A DNA stretch of 64,000 nt from Trachythela sp. YZ-2020 (lineage: Eukaryota; Cnidaria; Anthozoa; Malacalcyonacea; Clavulariidae), in contig JADLSH010000335.1 of assembly GCA_016169945.1 (NCBI GenBank), positions 558,001-622,000 on the forward strand. The letters run 5' to 3'. The stretch's first letter is position 1, and each line of letters begins with the position of its first letter. Below the pieces are notes generated by a model. That model worked only from the letters and a program-made list of their open reading frames with translations. It was not told the DNA's origin and did not search any database. Of this stretch, positions 34,549 to 45,735 are shown piece after piece. A program made the translations under genes and the position numbers.

Positions 34549-35657
34549 GTCATCAACTGGATATCAGATTTCCTGACAAATAGATACCAACGTGTTAAAT
34601 TAGCTGATACCTGTTATTCAGAATGTCCCCCAAGGAACTAAGTTAGGACCTTGGTTATTTATTTTACTGATAAACGATCTAAAAGTAACTCAAGTAGACT
34701 TCTGGAAGTATATTGATGATTCAACAGTATCAGAAATTGTTCCGAAAGACTCTATTAGTAATGCCCAAAATATTACAGATGATGTGATTATGTGGTCTAA
34801 TGAAAACAGAATGCAACTTAATCCAGATAAATGTAAGGAGCTACGGATCTCTTTTAACGCTGAGTCGAGGCCCTTTGATCCAATTGTAATTAATGGAAAA
34901 GAGTTAGAAGTTGTTACGAATATTAAACTCTTGGGTCTTACTATTAACAATAAACTATCATGGAAACCTCACATAGACGAAGTGGTCAAAAAGGTCAACA
35001 AGAGACTTTATTTTCTTAAACAACTTAAACGTGCAAATGTTCCATGTAAAGACTTGGCCACCTTTTACACATCATGTGTTAGATCTGTCATGGACTATGC
35101 CATCCCGGTATTTTATTATGCACTGCCTCAATACTTGCAAAATGATTTGAAACGGTTGGAGAAAAGAGCTATGGCCATTATCATGCCTGAAGAAAATTAT
35201 TCTGATACACTAAATTTACTTGGTATTCCATCTTTGAAAGACCACCACGAACATCTTTGTGATAAGTTAGTTCAATCTGCTTTGTCTGACTCAAACAATA
35301 AAATTCATAATTTATTACCAGATAGGAATGAACTTAGTTACAATTTAAGACATGAAAGAACGTTTAATATTCCTATGACTCATACAAATAGGGTGGAAAA
35401 CTCTTTTATATATGCAATGTGTAAAAAGGTTAATAATAGTTAGCATCCTTTCTTGAATTTTAGAATAGTTAAGATTTAAAATATTTTTACTAATTTTTAT
35501 CTAAGTAGTGTTGTCTTATAAGTAATTAGCATAATTATGATATCATGTATGTAAATAATTGGTTTTAGCTTAGTATTAATTGTAATAATTACGTAATTCA
35601 GCCTTCATGGCTGCAAGGTAAATTCATTAAATACACACAATACAATACACACAATAC
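34549..35657 (+). mobile_element. 5'-truncated CR1/L2-like LINE insertion with defined empty site
   Basis: Copy B reads CAGCTACC directly into AACAGTAAGCC (58875-58893), so these 1,109 bases are an insertion with no clear target duplication. It starts inside the RT palm (VINWISDFLTNRYQRVKL) and runs through VPQGTKLGPWLFILLINDL, YIDDSTVSE (catalytic box) and the thumb to a stop at 35441-35443. A small frameshift lies near 34625. The C-terminal part (34784-35443) is fully open. The 3' end is a run of AATACACAC units, a short microsatellite tail as in CR1/L2 elements. Confidence 0.9.
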
Positions 35658-36311
35658 AACAGTAAGCCTTCTCATGGCATTTTTGAGATGCAATGCAGGT
35701 TTCAAGATTAGGAATCTTAAGGCGATTTTGTGCGACGTTAGGGAATTTTGGGTGACTTTAGTCGATTTTGGGTATCTTTAGACGGTTTTGGGCGTTTTTA
35801 GTCGCCTATAGGTCCCAGAGTAGGCATAACAATGCCAAAAAAGACTAGGATAATGTATAAAAGGCGTAATATTTTAGTCATAGAATGAGTTGCATTCCAA
35901 AATATGAGTAAAGATTACCCTCGATTTCGACAATGTCAAAACGAACACCAAGTGCAGTCTAAATTTAGCAAACTACCCTGATAAATATGTAGCATAACAC
36001 TACCTCCGCAGAGTCTTCGGCGCGCTAGAGGAGCGAGCATATCGCGCTACCTCTTACCATCTAGCGCCTTTCGAAAGAAACTAGAAAGAAAACTCTGCGG
36101 AGGAGAGAGATTACGCTTGTCTATTTCCCCTCGCTGGGAGCTCTTCTATAAGCGTATATATTTCAGAACACGCATGCCCTTGTGCATGTACGCATCGGTA
36201 ATTTCGTCAACATTGCCACTCTTCTCATCACCTGTTCAAGTCTTCCTATACGGTCATATATGGTCGCTAATGCTGTATATATAACTTGTGAAACGCAAGG
36301 ATCTAAATAGT
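35658..36311 (+). repeat. Segmental duplication copy A, block 4
   Basis: Matches 58883-59225 from AACAGTAAGCC to ATCTAAATAGT. Copy B lacks about 300 bases corresponding to roughly 35737-36038. No gene. Confidence 0.9.
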
Positions 36312-37971
36312 CACAAATGTGGATCTATAAGTGTATAGAAACACGGAAAATGTTTTCTATTTCTTAATTATATTTCTTATCATTTGCAAACATCATCTTA
36401 CCTTCGACAAACATTTTCTTTTGACAATCTTGAACCACCCGTTTGGAGCCAACTAAACAAAACGTTGCTTTAAGAAACAGACATTAATAAAAATTCAAAT
36501 CCATCCGAAACCGAAGCTTTATTCCCACAAAAGTGCGAAAATTCGCAATTTCAAAATTAAATAGTCCTGAGGCCGAGTTGCGTATACAGCGAAAACCAGC
36601 CGAAGAATGAACGACTTGTGGCGCCAGAAATCGATATAATAATAATAATCTGAGTCTGACCGCGTTGCGTGCCGGTATAGTCACCATATCTCCTCTGGAT
36701 ATGTATAGCTAGGTTTTTTGCTACCTTTTATGGGAAATTTCCAACCATACAAGTCAATAACGCGTGACTCTCGCCTAAGTTGGCTGGACCTCGCTCCTAT
36801 TGGTGGGTTTCACCACAAATTCTATTTGTTTCGTGTATAAATCATGAAAATATATCGTTTTTGGCAGCAAATCTAAATGTTCTTCGTACGACGTTGCAAG
36901 AGGAGTATAAATACGACAGAGCAAAGAAAATATTGTAATAAAAACAGTCGATATGGAGCGGTGAAGAGTGTTTTATATCGAAGAAAATGTTGCAATTATA
37001 AAGTATAAATTTAGTATATTGTTCTCCTTTGGGCTTTGGCACTGTCACTATGGAAAATCTTGAATTATACGGGTCCTTGTCTTTCTACCATCAAAATTAA
37101 GCCGTTTCGCGCTCGTAAGTTCGTCCAAGCCGAAACAATGCGTGAAATTTTGGGTACTATTAAAAGTCCACTCTAAAAACATGGCTGGAACGTACTATGC
37201 GACTGGACTACAAGAGGAAATGCTAAAGTACTTCCAACTCAGCTATTAACCTTAAACATTTTGTAGATCAAAGGAATATCACACGAGGCTTAAAGTTATG
37301 AACTGAAAATTGGTTCCATTACATTATTATGAGCCATATAGTATAGTACTAAACTTCATTTTAAATACAAACACAATTTTTGTCAAAAGTTAGATCAAGC
37401 CTGCAGTTCAATCTTTTAATGGGCTGTTCTTATGAACCAGATATACCCGGCAAAGTGAGCAAGCCTGGCTTGCCATGTCAGTTTATCATATTCCTCATAC
37501 AAGGCAAGCACAACCCGTGACCTGGGATCTTGTCACTCATGCTGAGTCATGCAGGCAAGGCTGGCCCCATTCCAATAGGAATACCATCTTGAAAATATAC
37601 AGAATAAATATATGACACGATCTTCGTACTAGTAAGCCAGCCTGGTTGAACAACCTGTAAGCTTCATACTTGACATACCCCTGTTGAATTCTACCAGTGA
37701 TTAAGTACTTGGAAGACGGGGGCATATGTAACACCCTTCTTGTAGCTTGCTCAAAATCTTTTGCAATTTTGGACTGTGGCTACAATCTTGGACATAACTG
37801 GTTGAGACTACCTTACTTCTATACAAAATTTTCATACCCTCATAATAATTTCCCTGTTGCGCTTCTTAAGCCCCGACTCTCAATATTGAACTTGTTATAT
37901 GGTAAATTATCAAAAGTTGTTTCAACGACATTGTTAACAACACCCAACTGGGAAAGTGGGTATGATGAACT
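36312..37971. other. Intergenic, no gene recognised
   Basis: AT-rich sequence between the duplication edge and the next LINE. Short frames here show no domain. Nothing else to report. Confidence 0.45.
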
Positions 37972-39576
37972 TTGTCTTGTCAATATTGTGAGGAATGGTC
38001 TCAAGCATTCAAGCATTCAAGCATTCAAGCATTCAAGCATTCAAGCAACGAGGTCGAAGTTTCGTCTGTAGTCAAACAACTGTTGACTTTAAAAACTAAC
38101 AAATCCACCGGCCTCGATCGTATCAGCGCCCAACTTCTGAAAGATGCTGCTACAGTTATTGCCCCAGTTATAACCCATATATTCAACCAATCACTCAAAT
38201 CCTCTACCTTCCCTCAGATTTGGAAAGACCGTAAAGTAACACCTATTTTTAAATCAGGAAATCGCTCGAATATGTCCAATTACAGACCCATTACCGTTCT
38301 GCCCATCTTAAGCAAAATCCTGGAACGTTTCGTTCACACGCAGATCTATGCACATCTAACCGCAAACAACATCCTCTCCTCTCAACAATTTGGCTTCAGG
38401 CCTAAACTATCGACCAGTACTGCTTTGGCTTTTTTCACAGACAATGTCCTTGATAATGCTGATAACGGTATGGTCACAGCATCTGTTTTCTTAGACTTTA
38501 GCAAAGCCTTCGACACTGTTGACCATGCTATTCTGTTAGACAAATTGAAATCAATTGCTATGAATGACAACTCACTAAATTGGTTTCAGTCATATCTAAC
38601 CTCCCGTAGACAAGTAACATCCATTAACGACTCGTTATCCAGCTCTTTGCCGGTGTCAGTTGGTGTTCCGCAAGGAAGCATTTTGGGTCCCTTGTTATTC
38701 ATTATCTACGTCAACGACATGCCTAACATTATAAAACACTGCAAAATTATACTCTACGCTGATGACACCCTACTATACTATTCCTCCAACTCGACCAAAG
38801 ACATTGAGAAACATATGAATGAGGACCTTACCTTAATCTCTCAGTGGCTTGCAGATAATCTTCTTACACTAAACTATACGAAATCCAAGTTCCTCCTTTT
38901 TGGTAGTAGCAGCCGTCTGAAGTCATTTACAAATATCTCTATATTTGTCAATGACCACCAACTCTCTAGGGAACGTACTTTTCAATGCTTAGGAATAACA
39001 TTCTCAGAAAACCTCACTTGGTCTGACCACTTGAACAATATCTCAACCAAAATTAACCAACGTATTGGATTGTTAAGAAGAGTTAAAGCATTCATTCCAA
39101 CCAAATCTCGACTTACCATCTACAACGCCCTAATTCTCCCTCTATTCGACTACGCCGACATCATATGGGGTAACAAGAATAACTTGTCCCTCATGGATCA
39201 GCTGCAAATCCTCCAGAACAAAGCTGCGAAGTGCATTCTTGACGCTCCTTACTTGTCCTCCTCCACCGAAGCCCTCAACAAGCTACACTGGCATCCACTC
39301 TCCCACCGGCGCTATCTTCACAGAATACTAACCATACATAAAATTAAAAATAATCTAACAGAGTTCGTTTTCGAACTGCCTACCACTAACCATAGATATA
39401 ACACAAGACGCAAGGACGATATTTACCTAAGCAAACCTAAGACAAATTGGGGAAAACAGAAACTACTTTATCAAGGCTGTAAGGAACATAACTCCGTAAA
39501 CTCTGCTATCAAACAAATTGAACAGTTAGGTCCTTTTAGAAGCGAACTTCTAAAATTACCATACCCTCAATGCTAG
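37972..39576 (+). CDS. Open LINE reverse transcriptase (5'-truncated element)
   Basis: A 534-codon frame without lesions. From about residue 27 on it is a complete non-LTR RT: TNKSTGLDRISAQLLKDA (fingers), SNYRPITVLPILSKILER, QQFGFRPKLSTSTAL, motif A VFLDFSKAFDTVDHA (about 172-186), GVPQGSILGPLLFIIYVNDM (231-250), catalytic YADD at 262-265, ISQWLADNLLTLN, and the thumb with LFDYADIIWGN. The C-terminus continues to PYPQC. The upstream endonuclease is absent, so this is a 5'-truncated but recent copy of a Jockey/CR1-clade element. The true start is unknowable, because the first ATG lies in flanking or repeat DNA. The polymerase could be active if expressed, but the copy lacks its own nicking domain. 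Confidence 0.9.
   Translation: MSCQYCEEWSQAFKHSSIQAFKHSSNEVEVSSVVKQLLTLKTNKSTGLDRISAQLLKDAATVIAPVITHIFNQSLKSSTFPQIWKDRKVTPIFKSGNRSNMSNYRPITVLPILSKILERFVHTQIYAHLTANNILSSQQFGFRPKLSTSTALAFFTDNVLDNADNGMVTASVFLDFSKAFDTVDHAILLDKLKSIAMNDNSLNWFQSYLTSRRQVTSINDSLSSSLPVSVGVPQGSILGPLLFIIYVNDMPNIIKHCKIILYADDTLLYYSSNSTKDIEKHMNEDLTLISQWLADNLLTLNYTKSKFLLFGSSSRLKSFTNISIFVNDHQLSRERTFQCLGITFSENLTWSDHLNNISTKINQRIGLLRRVKAFIPTKSRLTIYNALILPLFDYADIIWGNKNNLSLMDQLQILQNKAAKCILDAPYLSSSTEALNKLHWHPLSHRRYLHRILTIHKIKNNLTEFVFELPTTNHRYNTRRKDDIYLSKPKTNWGKQKLLYQGCKEHNSVNSAIKQIEQLGPFRSELLKLPYPQC
37999..38047 (+). repeat. Octamer tandem repeat AAGCATTC at the LINE 5' junction
   Basis: Five to six perfect copies of the 8-bp unit AAGCATTC, directly followed by the first recognisable RT-linked residues. 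The array keeps the frame open, so the first 25 residues of the 534-codon frame are repeat-derived. Confidence 0.9.
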
Positions 39577-39747
39577 AAGTAATACACATGATCTTTTTTC
39601 TAGTATATATTATTATCGTAAATTCATGTATTGTAAATAACTTTACCGTAAATGTAATATGTTTAATGTTTCCCAGGAACCACCTGAAAAACACAATCTG
39701 TGATGGTAGTTTGCCTGAATAAATATTATTATCATTCATTCATTGTA
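39577..39747 (+). other. 3' UTR and simple-repeat tail of the LINE
   Basis: About 170 bases after the stop, ending in AATAAATATTATTATC and ATTC repeats (39718-39745), a simple-sequence tail typical of the Jockey/CR1 groups. The right boundary is placed at the end of the ATTC run. Confidence 0.6.
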
Positions 39748-40671
39748 CCTACTTTGCATAGACGGTGGAAGATCTGTATTATTGGGGGGCTTAGAATGTA
39801 TCTCTGAAACCACATTTCCTGCATTCTGTGGGGAGAATTTTATGGAAATTTCAACATTACAAGCTTTCATCTCGAGTACTAAAAATATAGTTCAATAATC
39901 TAATATTCAACATTTGTCATATAAACATATTTAATTGAAAGACTGAAACAGGGGGGCCCAAGGCTCCCATTTCCTGGCTTTAGGCCCCCCCTTTCCGGTT
40001 CCACCACCTATGCTACCTTGTATTTGGCTACCCTGGACTCTTCCTTGGGAGCAATTCATGTACCTTGGCACATAGTACTAGGCATTGATTCCAGCACTCC
40101 ACAGTTTATTGACAATGGCAAAATTTGTATTATCATGGTTTTAGAAATTATTTTGTCACAACACTATTTTCAGAATTGGCTTTTCTTCAATGTACCTGTA
40201 TGATTACAATATTTCCCTGTACCATGGGCAAGTTCCCATGCAGGGATCATGACTTGGTCCTGGCTGGCCTGTGAGCAGACTAGCTCCTAGCCAACAACTA
40301 TGGAACCAGTTTGGCTATATTTTATGAGAAGCTGTGTGATTATGTTTTATGCTGTTGTTGTTGTTGAAAAAACATTGAAACTTATCCCAGTAAATTATTA
40401 TATGAATTTGCCCTCTGTACAACAAGAGGGAGTACACATATTCTCCTACCAAGATTGACCCCTGCCTATAAGCCACAAAACTGTATATAGAAAATATACA
40501 TGGTACACTTATTACCAATGTGTATGACTAATTTGTTTTATATTATTAATACAAGTATGCAGGCTAGAATACCAGATAAGTATTTAACAATACCTGCTGA
40601 ATCAACCAAAGATGTTTATCCATACATTGATATACAACATGACTAAGATTGTAAGGATAATTCTTGTAGTA
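39748..40671. other. Intergenic with a short GC hairpin
   Basis: At about 39951-39989 GGGGGGCCCAAGGCTCCC and its near complement form a hairpin (GGGGGCC...GGCCCCCC). No gene in the rest. Confidence 0.4.
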
Positions 40672-40675
40672 CATG

Positions 40676-40907
40676 TGTAGCGTGCGTGGGTTGAATATTT
40701 GCGGTTGCGCTGATAATGTTAATTAGGATGTAGTTTCCCTTGGGGTGTAGACGCACGTCATATTACGTCGATAACTAATTGTAAGATAAGCTAACATCAC
40801 GCAAATCTGTACTATAAATTAACCTACTTTAACCAAATATATTGTTCTTCACTCTGACTCTGTTGTGAGTATGATAGTCTAAGAAGTAGAGTGCTCGGCG
40901 CGTTACA
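40676..40907 (+). repeat. 5' LTR
   Basis: Left LTR of the miniature element; begins TG, ends CA. Confidence 0.93.
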
Positions 40908-42143
40908 ATTGGTGGCAGCGGTGGGATGATCATGCCTGTTTGAGAGTCTGTCGATTAAACAACTACGTTGATGTTACAGAAGACGAGTTGCCGTAGTAGA
41001 GACGAAACATCAGCGAAAACTATCTTAATCAACACCATGGAATGACTGTGCAGAAGACTTGTAGAAGATGTTATCGTTTTGGCGTGTTGAAACAGAGTTG
41101 GGAGTGAAGTTCCAGATCGTCGGCTTGGTCGACCGGCGTTCTTAAAAGACCCAAGAAAACCCCAACGGGATTTGACGTGATGAAGAGGAGGAAAGAAGAC
41201 GGAGTGCATTAGGTGTAGCGAGAGAAGTGAAATAAAGGGTGGACGGACGAGATAAGTTTTATATGAGAGAATGAGGACATGACCGAAAAAACAATAATTA
41301 CGAGTGAGAACTAAGTGAGTACAGTATTATGTGTGTTATACATATATCGTGACCTTTGACATTGCTAGCCTAGAGAATATAAAGATCAGATTCTGAAATC
41401 GTTACCAAAGATCGCCTGTGAATTGAATTGAACTGTGGTAAAGTCTTTAGGACATGAATAAGAACGTTCTTAGTTACTTTAAATTTTGAACTTCCTATAG
41501 TTTTTGTGATGATTTGTACTATTGTACTTAATTATTATTTTGGTAAGCATAGCATGCGCGCGAGACAAGACGGAAATTTGATATTTAGTGTATTATCAGT
41601 GTTAGCTTTGGTATATATAACAGCGTTAGGTATAAAAAAAAATAGAGAATTAGGCAGTTATGTTGGCAGAATGAGCGTAAGTCCGGAAGTAGCGGCAGAC
41701 CAGCGAAAAAGTAACTGCGAGAGTTAGTAAGAGAAGAAGTATAGGCTAGCGTGAGGTCTAGCGTAGAGATACCCTGTAAGAGACAGGACGAGATACCCTA
41801 TAAGAGATAGGAGGGTTATTTGCATGCGAAGAGAAATAGCCGATTAAGAATAATCATTAGTTGTTTTCAGCGGTACATAAATCATGACGGAAGGGCAGTA
41901 GTCCATTGTTAATCTTGGCGCTCTGGTTGTGTAGTACGTAAATTCAAATTTGATTAATTTAGAAAATATTTATACCTTACCTGTAATAGATAGATTGAGC
42001 TAACGTCGAAGCTAACTAGAGGATGAAGATCGGCATAGCGTGCGGTTAATTTTACGTTAACGTCTTCATTGGTTTATTTACTATATTTTTATTATTTTAA
42101 GTGTAATTCAGTTTTCGGGACGAAAACTTAAGAGGGGAAATAG

Positions 42144-42375
42144 TGTAGCGTGCGTGGGTTGAATATTTGCGGTTGCGCTGATAATGTTAATTAGGATGTA
42201 GTTTTCCTTAGGGTGTAGACGCACGTCATATTACGTCGATAACTAATTGTAAGATAAGCTAACATCACGCAAACCTGTACTATAAATTAACCTACTTTAA
42301 CCAAATATATTGTTCTTCACTCTGACTCTGTTGTGAGTATGATAGTCTAAGAAGTAGAGTACTCGGCACGTTACA
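42144..42375 (+). repeat. 3' LTR
   Basis: Right LTR; about 98% identical to the left one by eye, indicating a fairly young insertion. Confidence 0.93.
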
Positions 42376-42379
42376 CATG

Positions 42380-42963
42380 GTTAGAGATTATTATGCTTAA
42401 ATATAATTTAGTAGTGATATGGTATTTACTAATTATAAGATGATCAAGATTAGGCCACTAAACTAAAATCAACTGCTTTTTCAAATGGATATAGATAAAA
42501 TATTCTGTTATTCACAATCAAATAAGTTAAATTTTCAAAACCAAGCATATTTCCAAAATAAAGCTAAAGCATTTAGGAATTTTAGTAAAGTATGTAGGCT
42601 TTAAATTTACAGCACAATGTTTCACGTTCTATTTCACCGTTGGTACATTTATAAAATAGTACAAACTTAACAGTACCTTTCTTTTTATTTTCCGTGTAAT
42701 ATTACAGAAGATTATTCACCTTATCACTGCTAAAATTACTTTGAAATACAAAAACAATATTAGCACACTCCTAAACAGCAGCCATCTTGTATATATAATT
42801 TACCCGGTTAATAATTTATTGTTGCATTATTGCAACATCCATTCCGTATCAACGACCAATCATATTCACTTCCGGTTATGGATTATCCCAGAGCTTACGA
42901 TTCTTCCCAAAGGATCGCAGGCTCGGGGGACGAGATTGGTGCTTGCCGTAGTTTGACAATATA
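42380..42963. other. Intergenic, no gene
   Basis: AT-rich with no recognisable feature. Confidence 0.45.
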
Positions 42964-42972
42964 TGGTTTGCC

Positions 42973-43119
42973 CAGCCTCGTACCCAGGCGCTTTGGCTTC
43001 CTACACGGTTACGTCACGAGCGCGCAGGGAAACCCGTCCCGTCGTGGCTACGCAATACAAGTTTCCAAGCGTGCGTCACGCAACCGCTTGGCACATTAAA
43101 GCGCCTGGGTACGAGGCTG
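42973..43119. mobile_element. 147-bp MITE with 9-bp target duplication
   Basis: Inverted ends CAGCCTCGTACCCAGGCGCT and its complement. TGGTTTGCC is present on both sides (42964-42972 and 43120-43128). A 9-bp duplication points to a Mutator-like transposase; if only 8 bp are counted, a hAT source is possible. It is GC-rich compared with its surroundings. Confidence 0.88.
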
Positions 43120-43128
43120 TGGTTTGCC

Positions 43129-43978
43129 TAAGCGCTTCAGTCACGACAAAAATATCTTATATAGGGTATTTTACCCAGGGGAATTCATTCCGGCCACTTA
43201 AAAACCATAGCAACATGGTATTTGGGCCTCTTCCGGTTGTTTTTGTCTGAAAGTCCAGTTTGGCCGCACGCTAAGATTTCAAATTTCGCCGTAACTTTGT
43301 CAATTTTTATTGTTTTTCTTTGAAAGTTGGTCAGTAGGTACTGTTTTTAAAGCTCTATGAAACGGTGTATTAGCGAAAATCACACGGTTTTTAAAACAGA
43401 AGTTATAATCGATCAAAAGTACTGAATATATAATTAGTTTACCGATATAATAAATATACCAGATTACTAAGGTTAAAACTCACGGGGATCTGTAAAACAT
43501 GCGTTTAGCGATTTGTTTGGCATTAGCCAAAAACATTTTTTTTTGCTGAATCGATTGGTGGTATTTTCGTCCGTTTTGAATGAGGGGCGCCAAAAATACG
43601 AGCGCTCAAAGTCATTCGACGGTCCAGATTTATAATGACGTAATGTTCATTTTGTGGCTAACGAACATTCGACAAAAATGCGTGCCGAAACATAGAGTCG
43701 CTGTGGGCTGTAGGCATAGATGCCCCAGCGACTAATTAGCTAAATGATTAAACAAAAAGTGTTCGGACAAACAATTGAAATCTTCTTACATTAGAACATG
43801 AATGTAATTATACTAATTTTGATTATTACAAAACATCTTAGATTGAGTAAATGAATTAATAAAACTGATCGGAATATTCCTGCTTGTATATGGTTAGGCT
43901 ATATAATCACTAAGTTTTCATTCTAGATTCACAGTGTACATTAGAAACTGTTCTTCTGTAAAAAGGTTAGTTTTTCTG
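43129..43978. other. Downstream region of the Cys-rich secreted gene
   Basis: No coding exon recognised. Presumably includes the 3' UTR of the minus-strand gene at its right edge. Confidence 0.4.
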
Positions 43979-45455
43979 TTAGTTACTATATGGTCCTCTA
44001 CAGCAACAGTAATTTGGTCCACAACCAATTGAATGACAAGAAACGTAACGGTAAATTGCTAAGCCAACTTTATTTACATCTGTGTCCGCATCTTTATTGT
44101 CAGCCAGCGATGGGCGGTCCTTGTAAACATGAAGTGATTCCACGCATTGTGAATCAAGAAGCCTAGGAAAGCAGCCAAAAATAACATAATATAATATACT
44201 CAGAAACATCAAATACCCACAAAAATCACCAAGTGCAATTCAGCTGCATGATAATGTTTCAAAAAGATCTTCTATTCATGAATATTGCACAATTTAGCCA
44301 ATTATGGTACAGTAGAATGTACAAAATTATATTAGAATACTCAGAAAATGGTGCACCTCATTCTATTATTTATTAATTTATCACGGCGCAAGATTAAGAT
44401 TCGTGTAAGATGTTTTCGTGAATTCCACTTTAATTCACATATTTGGATACACGCCAAGTCACCATTGTTCAAGTTTACGGAAGCCAATAGAACCCAAGCA
44501 TATGTTTTAGAAGTTCCTTGTATTAAGTGAAGAGCGCGTACTTGCAGTATAATATTATATATATAATTCTTATATTAGATTAAATTTATCTACCATGCTC
44601 TACTATCTATTATACAATTGGCCAGATTGGGTAGCAACGACTTAAGGGGCGATAGCCAATTTGTTTCTTGTTTCTTACTTTTTTGGATTCCAGATTTGAG
44701 CTTGTTTTTTTATAGTGTGTGAAGTACAGATAGCGTTGCATGATACGCCGTTAGACGCTGCACATCTTCGACGAACAGCAAAGTACAGGCCCCCTCTATT
44801 TCCAATAGCAACACAGGCACTAGTTGCCATTTCATCAAGGTAATTCTCAAAATACGATTTGAAACTGCGTCCCTCTCTCTCATTCACTGTAAAAAGACGA
44901 AAATCATGGTTAATAATTATCATGTCTGCATGCGACGCATTTAGAAATCCTACTAAAAATAATAATATACATAGAAATGTTTCTAGAATTTGATTGGCTG
45001 ATTCCAGTGCAGTTAAACCCAAACAGTAGTGCAAAAATTTGTAACCACAGTGCAATTTTCTGTAATCACAGTTCAATTTTTTTTGTCTAGTCACAGTGCA
45101 AAAATCTGTAATCACCAGGTTCTGGGCAGATTGCTCAAAAGCAAAACAACATGGCCCCCGCTCGCCTAAACTGAAACTTGAGTTTTGGACGAAAATGACG
45201 ACTTAAATATTATTTACAAAGAGGGGAAATTTAAGATTTAGCAAATTCACATGGTTCAGTTCACTTTCAAATCTTTGGCAATTCATAAAAAAGCTCTAAT
45301 CAGTTCTTGAAGTCAACACTGCAAAGTTGTTTAAGAAGAATATACTCTAATATTACCATCTCCTATCACCAACCTTTAGCATGTGAGGTAGCATCAGCGA
45401 CCAATAGCGAAGACACAGCAAACAGAACAGCAATAATGGTTGGGGATCCTTTCAT
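43979..45455 (-). CDS. Secreted cysteine-rich peptide, three exons
   Basis: Exon 1 is 45374-45455: a signal peptide almost identical to that of the D8C gene, with one change (LLVA for LLVG), phase 1. Exon 2 begins at 44886 or 44952 and ends at 44679 (phase 2). Exon 3 is 44162-43979. All junctions are GT/AG and the phases agree, giving 157 aa (acceptor at 44886, the better polypyrimidine tract) or 179 aa. The mature part has ten cysteines: ATSACVAIGNRG, LYFAVRRRCAASNGVSC, NAICTS, DSQCVESLHVYKDRPSL, then YRYVSCHSIGCGPNYCCC. The SLHVYKDRP and CGPNYCCC spacing resembles an unnamed secreted family I recall from marine invertebrates; I cannot give it a function. Six cysteines cluster at the C-terminus, so disulphides are likely. 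Confidence 0.8.
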
Positions 45456-45735
45456 GATTTTGGTGAATTAACAGCTACAAAGTTGATGCACGAAAAAGTT
45501 AATTTAGGTTATTCACTTTAAATTGAACGTAATGATTAATTTTTCGCTCTTTAGTAATTCTACGAAAGTACGATGCATGGGCATTATATTTAACCATTGT
45601 TCTCTTAGTTCTAACACACGTACAGAGTTTTCCGAAAACGACAAAAATTTTGAACAACGGTTTTACATATAGCAACAGATGCAAGAGCCATTTCAAAATA
45701 TTAGACATAACATGATCCCCCAGAAGCCGAATTAT
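45084..45735 (-). repeat. Duplicated promoter plus signal-peptide exon segment, copy B
   Basis: Inverted copy of 6027-6683. It ends about 130 bases upstream of exon 2 of the Cys-rich gene and covers that gene's putative promoter, exon 1 and the first part of intron 1. Confidence 0.92.

Larger units (their letters stand above)
40676..42375 (+). mobile_element. Miniature (non-coding) LTR retrotransposon with CATG target duplication
   Basis: Two 232-bp direct repeats (40676-40907 and 42144-42375), both TGTAGCGTG...GTTACA, differ at about five positions. CATG flanks the element on both sides (40672-40675 and 42376-42379), a 4-bp target duplication. A primer-binding-site-like TGGTGGCAGCGGTGGGAT follows the left LTR by two bases, and a polypurine tract AAGAGGGGAAATAG precedes the right LTR. 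The internal 1.24 kb has no gag, protease, RT or integrase; its longest frame (41506-41727) matches nothing. It would need a helper element. The 4-bp duplication and PBS type suggest a Gypsy-related parent (inference). Confidence 0.93.

Noticed and set aside
41506..41727. 73-aa frame in the miniature LTR element as a possible Gag
   Set aside because: No zinc knuckle, capsid motif or length support; a chance frame is likelier.
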